From: Caldilineaceae bacterium
GTDB lineage: Bacteria; Chloroflexota; Anaerolineae; Caldilineales; Caldilineaceae
NCBI GenBank assembly: GCA_019637685.1
Contig: JAHBVF010000022.1
Span: 1-64,000 of the forward strand
DNA length: 64,000 nucleotides
Direction: 5' to 3'
Position 1 is the first letter of the stretch; each line of letters begins with the position of its first letter. A program made the translations under genes and the position numbers. Positions 59,026 to 64,000 of the stretch are shown piece by piece. Under the pieces are notes generated by a model. It did not search any database, had not been told where the DNA came from, and saw only the letters and a program-made list of their open reading frames with translations.

Positions 59026-61002
59026 ATGGCTGTTCATTCAACTGATCTCGATTTTCAGGAAGCCGCACGCCATGTCCAGGAAGGGTCGTGGAAAGACGCG
59101 TCCAAAATCCTGGAACGTATGCTGGCAGAAAACCCGGATCACCGGGCGGCTATTATGCCCCTGCTGGAAGATGTGCGGATGAAGGCCGGCATTCGAACCA
59201 GAGGTACAGGCGGGCGGACAGCATTTTCCCTCCTTCTCACCCGCAAACGGATCAGCTATGCACTGATTATCCTGCTGGTGCTGGTGCTGGCGTTCGGCGG
59301 TTGGGGAGTCTACACACGCCTGGTTATGCCTGCCCAGCAGCAGCAGCAGGAACGTTCGCTGATCGAAAGCTTGATCGCCCAGGGCCGAGTCGCATTGGGC
59401 GGAGCCAACTATGTGGTTGCAGCGGAGCTGTTCGAGCAGGTGTTGGACAGAAAACCCGATTCTACAGAGGCAGAAAAGGGCTATAAAGAGTCCCAACGGC
59501 AAATCGAGTTGGCAACCGCCTACGACGAGGCACTGCAACTGCTGGAGCAAGGCGAGATCGACGCCGCGCTGGAAGGATTGCGGGCCATTCAAACAGCCTC
59601 TCCAGGCTATAAGGATGTGGCAAAACAGATCGACCAAATTCAAAACCAGGGGCGGCTGGGCGGGCTTTTCGTGCAAGCCGAGAATCATTTCCAGGCGCAA
59701 CGTTGGGAAAAAGCCATCCCCCTCTTCGCAGAAATACGTCAGAGTAACCAGGGCTTCAAGTCGGCCGAGGTAGAAGACCATCTCTACGAAAGTTATGTAA
59801 ACTTGGCCAGTTATCGAGCCGGGCTGAGTGGGCAAAGCGCCGCGGAAGTCGATGAGATTGCCCAACTCTACAAACTCGCCTTGAGCCTGCGCCCCAAAGA
59901 TCGGGACAGCCGTCTGCGTACGCAGATGATAAACCAGTTTTCGGAAGCGGGTATACTGATGGAACTGGGCCGTTTCAGCGATGCAATTTTCATGCTGGAT
60001 GAGCTGTACAAGGCCGCGCCAGATTTATTGGGTGGCGATCCGATTGAGCATCTCTACACGTCCCGCCTGGGCTATGGCCGTCAATTGGAGGATAGTGGCG
60101 ATTATTGGTCTGCGTTGGCCCAATATACCGCGGCCCAAGATCTGCCCGTCAAGGATGCCAGCGAGGCAAGACTGCGAGTGCGCGCTACTTCGTTAGCGTT
60201 GACACCCACACCCACACCCACACCAGTACCCACAGCCACGCCCACACCCGATCCATTCAAATCCTATCTGGCGGGGTTGCCCCCGGCACCTTCGCCGATC
60301 GAGAACTACCCCGGCTGGATCGCATTTAAGAGCGATCGGCCCAACGGCAGCCGCGACAACCTATGGGTAATGAGTCCTGATGGCAGCCAGCAGTTGCCGG
60401 TCAACGATCCAGAACAACGTTATGATTTCCTGAAATACCAGGCCCGATGGACGAACGACAATATGCGACGGATTTGGGTGGAGAGCGACGGCACGGACGT
60501 CTCCATTGCCATCTATATGTGGCGCTATGACATCCCAGTCCACTGGCTGGATGCGCGGGTGGAGCTGCTCAACAACAGCGCCATCAACTATCAGCCCGCA
60601 CTCTCGCCGGACAACAATGCCATCGTCTTTACTTCTCAGCGCAATGATGGGCCACTGGGAACCAATTATGGCGACGAAATCTTTGTCCTGTACTTTTCCG
60701 AGTTCAACGCAGATGGCTATGTGACAGCCCATCGCCTGACCAAAAATGACTGGGAATGGGACAAGCATCCCACATTCAGCCCCGACGGAAGAAGTATTGC
60801 ATTTTGGAGCAACCGGGACACCGGACGTGCCCAGATTTGGCAGATGAATGCGGATGGCAGCAATCAGCGCAATCTGAGCAACAACGAATGGAACGATTGG
60901 GACCCCGTCTATATCGTCCCCTTCCGTGAAATCCCGGAGCTGGAGAGGGATGGACAGATGGCTCCAGTCTTTGATCCGAACAAATTTGAAGGCAACAAAT
61001 AG
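59026..61002 (+). CDS. TPR-PD40 (TolB-like) membrane protein in the Tad locus
   Basis: A 658-residue protein: an N-terminal TPR-like region, one membrane helix (about residues 76-98, YALIILLVLVLAFGGWGVYT), more TPR repeats (about 100-390) with ALQLLEQGEIDAALEGLRAI, a Thr/Pro linker (TPTPTPTPVPTATPTPDP) and a C-terminal beta-propeller of PD40/TolB type (FSPDGRSIAFWSNRDT, QMNADGSNQRNL). A TadD-type TPR protein is common in Tad loci; fusion to a propeller is not usual. The role is unknown, perhaps binding the pilus or wall. It lies between tadC and cpaF and is cotranscribed. Confidence 0.75.
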   Translation: MAVHSTDLDFQEAARHVQEGSWKDASKILERMLAENPDHRAAIMPLLEDVRMKAGIRTRGTGGRTAFSLLLTRKRISYALIILLVLVLAFGGWGVYTRLVMPAQQQQQERSLIESLIAQGRVALGGANYVVAAELFEQVLDRKPDSTEAEKGYKESQRQIELATAYDEALQLLEQGEIDAALEGLRAIQTASPGYKDVAKQIDQIQNQGRLGGLFVQAENHFQAQRWEKAIPLFAEIRQSNQGFKSAEVEDHLYESYVNLASYRAGLSGQSAAEVDEIAQLYKLALSLRPKDRDSRLRTQMINQFSEAGILMELGRFSDAIFMLDELYKAAPDLLGGDPIEHLYTSRLGYGRQLEDSGDYWSALAQYTAAQDLPVKDASEARLRVRATSLALTPTPTPTPVPTATPTPDPFKSYLAGLPPAPSPIENYPGWIAFKSDRPNGSRDNLWVMSPDGSQQLPVNDPEQRYDFLKYQARWTNDNMRRIWVESDGTDVSIAIYMWRYDIPVHWLDARVELLNNSAINYQPALSPDNNAIVFTSQRNDGPLGTNYGDEIFVLYFSEFNADGYVTAHRLTKNDWEWDKHPTFSPDGRSIAFWSNRDTGRAQIWQMNADGSNQRNLSNNEWNDWDPVYIVPFREIPELERDGQMAPVFDPNKFEGNK

Positions 61003-61020
61003 CCAAAAGGCAGAGAGACA

Positions 61021-62478
61021 ATGAGCCTGTTTAGCCGTAGCAAGCCAACCGAAACGCCCGCCCTGGCCTCGCCAGAAACGGCCGCTATCCTGGATGTGCC
61101 GGTGACGCCAGCCGTGCAACCGCTCCCTCCGCCGCCCCGAAAAGCCCTAAAGCCGATATCGGCCAATGGGCGCAACGGGAATAGCAAAGGAGCAGCAGAA
61201 CCGCCCTCAGCCTTCCTTGTCATCAAGGACAAAGTGCAGCAAGAGCTGATCAATGACCTCAACCAGAACCCCGCGTCGTTGGATCAGGAGAGTGGCCGGA
61301 CACTGATCGAACCCATCTTTGGTCGGGCTGTCGTCTCCGCGGGGCTGGTGCTCAGCCGCACAGAACGCCAGCAGCTTTTTGATATGATTGTGGCAGATAT
61401 TCTGGGCTTTGGTCCTCTGCAGCCCCTCCTGGACGACGACAGCATCTCGGAAATAATGGTGAACGGCCCCAATCAGATCTACGCGGAGCGGGGAGGTAAA
61501 TTGGTAATGACCGATGTAAAGTTTCAGGACAATGGCCACGCGCTGCGCATTATCGAACGTATCCTCGCGCCCCTGGGACGGCGGGTCGATGAAAGCAGCC
61601 CAATGGTGGATGCCCGTTTGCCCGATGGCAGCCGGGTTAACGCCATTATCCCGCCTCTGGCTATCGACGGACCCACCATCACCATTCGTAAATTCAGCAA
61701 GAAACCGCTTTCCATCGAGGATCTGATCCGCTATGGCAGCTTCACCGAGGAATTCGCCAAATTTATTGAGGCCTGTGTTGTCTCTCACCTGAACATCATT
61801 GTCAGCGGTGGCACAGGGTCTGGCAAGACGACACTTCTCAACGTACTCAGCAGCTTCATTCCTGACACAGACCGGATTGTGACCATTGAGGATAGCGCTG
61901 AGTTACAACTGCGCCAGGATCACGTAGTTCGTTTGGAAACCCGACCAGCCAATATTGAAGGCAAAGGCGCTATCCACATCCGGGAGTTGGTGATCAACAG
62001 CTTGCGAATGCGCCCGGACCGGTTGGTCATTGGCGAATGTCGCGGGGGAGAAGCACTGGATATGCTCCAGGCCATGAACACCGGCCATGACGGCTCCCTC
62101 TCCACAGCCCATAGCAACAGTCCGCGCGACACCCTCACTCGTCTGGAAACAATGGTATTGATGGCGGGTATGGACCTGCCATTGCGGGCCATCCGCCAGC
62201 AGATCGCATCGGCCATTGACCTGATTGTCCACATCGAACGGATGCGGGACGGCAGCCGACGGGTGGTTTACTGTACAGAGGTGCAAAATATGGAGGGGGA
62301 GACGATTTTGGCTCAGGATATCTTCAAATTTGAAGAAGAGGGATTTGAAAATGACAAAATCATCGGTAAACTACAACCCACGGGTATTCGGCCCAAAGTG
62401 CTAGAGCGGATGAAGTCCGATCAGGTCGATCTGCCGCCCAACCTCTTCCGGCGCACAGGTAGTGCGCGGCGGATGTAA
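61021..62478 (+). CDS. cpaF: Tad secretion ATPase CpaF/TadA
   Basis: A 485-residue hexameric ATPase of the type II/IV secretion family that drives pilus assembly. Walker A IVSGGTGSGKTTLLNVLS, Asp box and Walker B region VIGECRGGEALDMLQAMN and the His box are present. The N-terminal 60 residues are a Pro-rich disordered segment. It is the last core gene of the operon, downstream of the platform genes, whereas in the best-known loci tadA precedes tadB and tadC. Confidence 0.94.
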   Translation: MSLFSRSKPTETPALASPETAAILDVPVTPAVQPLPPPPRKALKPISANGRNGNSKGAAEPPSAFLVIKDKVQQELINDLNQNPASLDQESGRTLIEPIFGRAVVSAGLVLSRTERQQLFDMIVADILGFGPLQPLLDDDSISEIMVNGPNQIYAERGGKLVMTDVKFQDNGHALRIIERILAPLGRRVDESSPMVDARLPDGSRVNAIIPPLAIDGPTITIRKFSKKPLSIEDLIRYGSFTEEFAKFIEACVVSHLNIIVSGGTGSGKTTLLNVLSSFIPDTDRIVTIEDSAELQLRQDHVVRLETRPANIEGKGAIHIRELVINSLRMRPDRLVIGECRGGEALDMLQAMNTGHDGSLSTAHSNSPRDTLTRLETMVLMAGMDLPLRAIRQQIASAIDLIVHIERMRDGSRRVVYCTEVQNMEGETILAQDIFKFEEEGFENDKIIGKLQPTGIRPKVLERMKSDQVDLPPNLFRRTGSARRM

Positions 62479-62528
62479 CAACCGAAAGTCGGCAAAGAAT
62501 GATCAAACACCAGATCGAGGGATAGGGT

Positions 62529-62879
62529 ATGATTACCGTTTACAACGAAAACCGGGACTGTCACCTTATGGTTCAGGGACGGGCAGCTACAAATTTTTGG
62601 AGCAGAGGGCGGGGATTGATTGGAACTTCATCCCTGCGGGACGGCGAAGGGCTGCTGATTGAACCGTGCAACAGTGTCCACTGCTTCTTTATGTCCTTCC
62701 CCATCGACGTTCTTTACATCGACAAAGGAAGCCAAGTCGTGGCAATGGACCCGGCCATGCGCCCGTGGCAAGTAGGTAAAATCCACTGGCAGGCCCATTC
62801 AGTCATTGAACTCCCCGCTGGAACACTGGAACGCACAGGCACGGCTGTCGGAGACCGGCTTTCCATTCAGACGGTATAA
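62529..62879 (+). CDS. DUF192 protein
   Basis: A 116-residue DUF192 protein with NCVHCFFMSFPIDVLYID-like and VVAMDPAMRPWQVGKIHWQAH, and the ending ELPAGTLERTGTAVGDRLSI. No signal peptide is seen. GAGGG precedes ATG 62529. It follows cpaF by 50 bases; DUF192 genes occur next to Tad loci in related bacteria (remembered, not checked). Function unknown. Confidence 0.85.
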   Translation: MITVYNENRDCHLMVQGRAATNFWSRGRGLIGTSSLRDGEGLLIEPCNSVHCFFMSFPIDVLYIDKGSQVVAMDPAMRPWQVGKIHWQAHSVIELPAGTLERTGTAVGDRLSIQTV

Positions 62880-62885
62880 GGAACT

Positions 62886-62930
62886 GGGGAGTGGAGATCG
62901 GATATCCAGTCTCCGATTTCCACTCCCCAA
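62886..62930. terminator. Hairpin between the convergent DUF192 and 3' hypothetical genes
   Basis: A 16-bp stem (62886-62901 with 62913-62928, one G-U pair) lies between the two convergent genes; a pyrimidine-rich tail follows on the plus strand. Confidence 0.7.
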
Positions 62931-62938
62931 TCTTCTTC

Positions 62939-64000
62939 CTATCGCCATGCGCTCTGCTGCACAGGACCTGTTGGTTCCCCAACCCCGTAGACAGCACTCG
63001 CATTCTGCTCCGTCAACAGCACCTGCCGCCGCCCATTCGCGCCCAGCCGGGCCAACTCCTGGCGGTAGCGCTGCACACTGCCCAGATCGGCCAGACTCAA
63101 TCCGTGGACGGTACGCACAAATGTGACCTGAAACGGGTCGCCGTTGGGCAGACCCACCACCCGGAAATCCCGCAAAATTGACTCTGTCAGATCGCTTTTC
63201 GGGCTGCCGGAGACCGCCGCGAAATCAACGGTAATGCCGTGGCTGGCCAGCCGGTCCGACACGTCGTAGTTGGCCGCGGGCTTGGCGTTGCTCCACAGGG
63301 ATTCCAGATAGCGATAAACAGTGCTTTGGATGGAACGATCCGTGCCGGTCAGCGCGCCCGCTTCGCTGGCAGCCCCGTCCCGCCAGAGCAGATGCTCCAG
63401 ATTATACTCCTCGGCCAGACGGCCCACCAGCAGAGAACGCACAGAACGCTCGTTGGGTGTCGAAGTCGTCGTCACCGCGGCCTGCACCAGTTCCCGAATC
63501 CGGGTGGAGAGCGACTGGGCCAGGGAATCGTCGTCCACCGGCGCGGCCAGCAGTTGGGTAATCCGGCGTCGCCAACCCGGCGCGGCCCACAGACCCGCCA
63601 ACCGCTCCTCGCTGCGCCGCCCCTCCCGGTCCTGTCGACTGCGCAGATAGCCCTGGCAGCGCTCCCACAATTTGGGATTCATATGCGCCCGGTAGAGATG
63701 GCTGGCGCGCACACCAGCGGGAGGAACAGGCGGCGGTCCTTCGGCAATCGACCAGCTTTCCAGGCTGGCAAGCGCATCCTCCACCGCGTCGGATAGCTGA
63801 CGCACAAGCTGGCCCAAATGGTCATAGACCCGGCCCAGGCCACTCTGCACCTGCTGTTGCAGGGCAATTGTCAATTCTTGCTGGGCCAGTGCCACTCGTT
63901 CCCGGCGCAGCTTTTGAATGCGCTGCATCTGGCGGCGATAGGCGGCCAGCCCGCCCGCAAAGAGACCCACCACCAGCCCGGCCAACACCCCCCCGTCCAT
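62939..64000 (-). CDS. Partial protein of unknown function, cut by the window end
   Basis: At least 353 residues, open through the window edge, so the true N-terminus is likely beyond 64000. The visible start has a hydrophobic helix (VLAGLVVGLFAGGLAAYRRQ), then a long Gln/Arg-rich coiled region and a mixed globular part with ARRARLAGLW-like repeats and LLTEQNASAVYGVGEPTGPV at the end. No family recognised. It converges on the Tad operon and shares no strand or promoter with it. Confidence 0.6.
   Translation of the reverse strand: MDGGVLAGLVVGLFAGGLAAYRRQMQRIQKLRRERVALAQQELTIALQQQVQSGLGRVYDHLGQLVRQLSDAVEDALASLESWSIAEGPPPVPPAGVRASHLYRAHMNPKLWERCQGYLRSRQDREGRRSEERLAGLWAAPGWRRRITQLLAAPVDDDSLAQSLSTRIRELVQAAVTTTSTPNERSVRSLLVGRLAEEYNLEHLLWRDGAASEAGALTGTDRSIQSTVYRYLESLWSNAKPAANYDVSDRLASHGITVDFAAVSGSPKSDLTESILRDFRVVGLPNGDPFQVTFVRTVHGLSLADLGSVQRYRQELARLGANGRRQVLLTEQNASAVYGVGEPTGPVQQSAWR

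Noticed and set aside
60197..60252. Simple repeat (ACACCC)n in the TPR-PD40 gene as mobile array
   Set aside because: It encodes a plain Thr/Pro linker between domains, common in this organism's exported proteins; no sign of insertion.

Overview
The window looks like a chromosomal segment of a Chloroflexota (Chloroflexi) bacterium, probably from the Anaerolineae/Caldilineae side. This is an inference from gene content and style: a Tad pilus locus with no outer-membrane secretin, several Thr/Pro-rich lipoproteins, two DUF3048 proteins, Asp-box-free promoters dominated by extended -10 motifs, and moderately high G+C. No rRNA, CRISPR array, prophage or insertion-sequence transposase was seen. 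Almost everything is core chromosome, with a small accessory patch at about 27-36 kb.

Layout. 0.1-6.1 kb: an OmpR-type response regulator, then the classic translation/envelope cluster rpsB-tsf-pyrH-frr-uppS-cdsA (+). 6.1-8.9 kb: rpe, an M50/CBS membrane protease and a slipin (-). 9.3-15.8 kb: an SH3b-DUF3048 protein, a putative oriC, dnaA, recA and recX. 16-19.8 kb: rny (+), converging on holB-ricT (-). 20-27 kb: a solute-binding lipoprotein (+) converging on a long minus-strand informational operon, tRNA-Thr(UGU)-tRNA-Tyr-tRNA-Thr(GGU)-tuf-tRNA-Trp-secE-nusG-rplK-rplA-[L10 leader]-rplJ-rplL, which is not followed by rpoBC.

27-39 kb (mostly -): a 1030-residue APH kinase / M23 peptidase / class-III PLP enzyme fusion, a lipoprotein, a frameshifted DUF5615 toxin-like gene with its DUF433 partner, a phosphatase overlapping a TumE-like toxin/antitoxin pair, an enlarged UxaA-family dehydratase, a MerR-type regulator and priA. 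Several of these genes carry in-frame palindromes or period-7/8 repeat arrays. 39.4-51.2 kb: glyA behind a structured leader, an Atg22/UMF1-type transporter, a GT-C-like membrane protein, pyk, a ParB-like/DUF4032 protein, a second DUF3048 lipoprotein, two unrecognised small genes, a DUF1385 membrane protein, an S4 protein and a zinc-ribbon protein.

51.3-62.9 kb: a Tad/Flp type IVb pilus locus. Pseudopilin-like tadE/tadG genes lie partly on the minus strand, and flp-cpaB-cpaE-prepilin peptidase-tadB-tadC-TPR/PD40 protein-cpaF-DUF192 lie on the plus strand. Together these provide pilin, processing peptidase, platform proteins, secretion ATPase and a localisation ATPase. The window ends in a partial unrecognised minus-strand gene.

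No single locus could be proved to be a new system. The most unusual signals are coding-frame insertions of palindromes and period-7/8 arrays, the tripartite kinase/peptidase/lyase fusion, the overlapping toxin-antitoxin-phosphatase cluster, and two candidate structured RNAs (before recX and before glyA).
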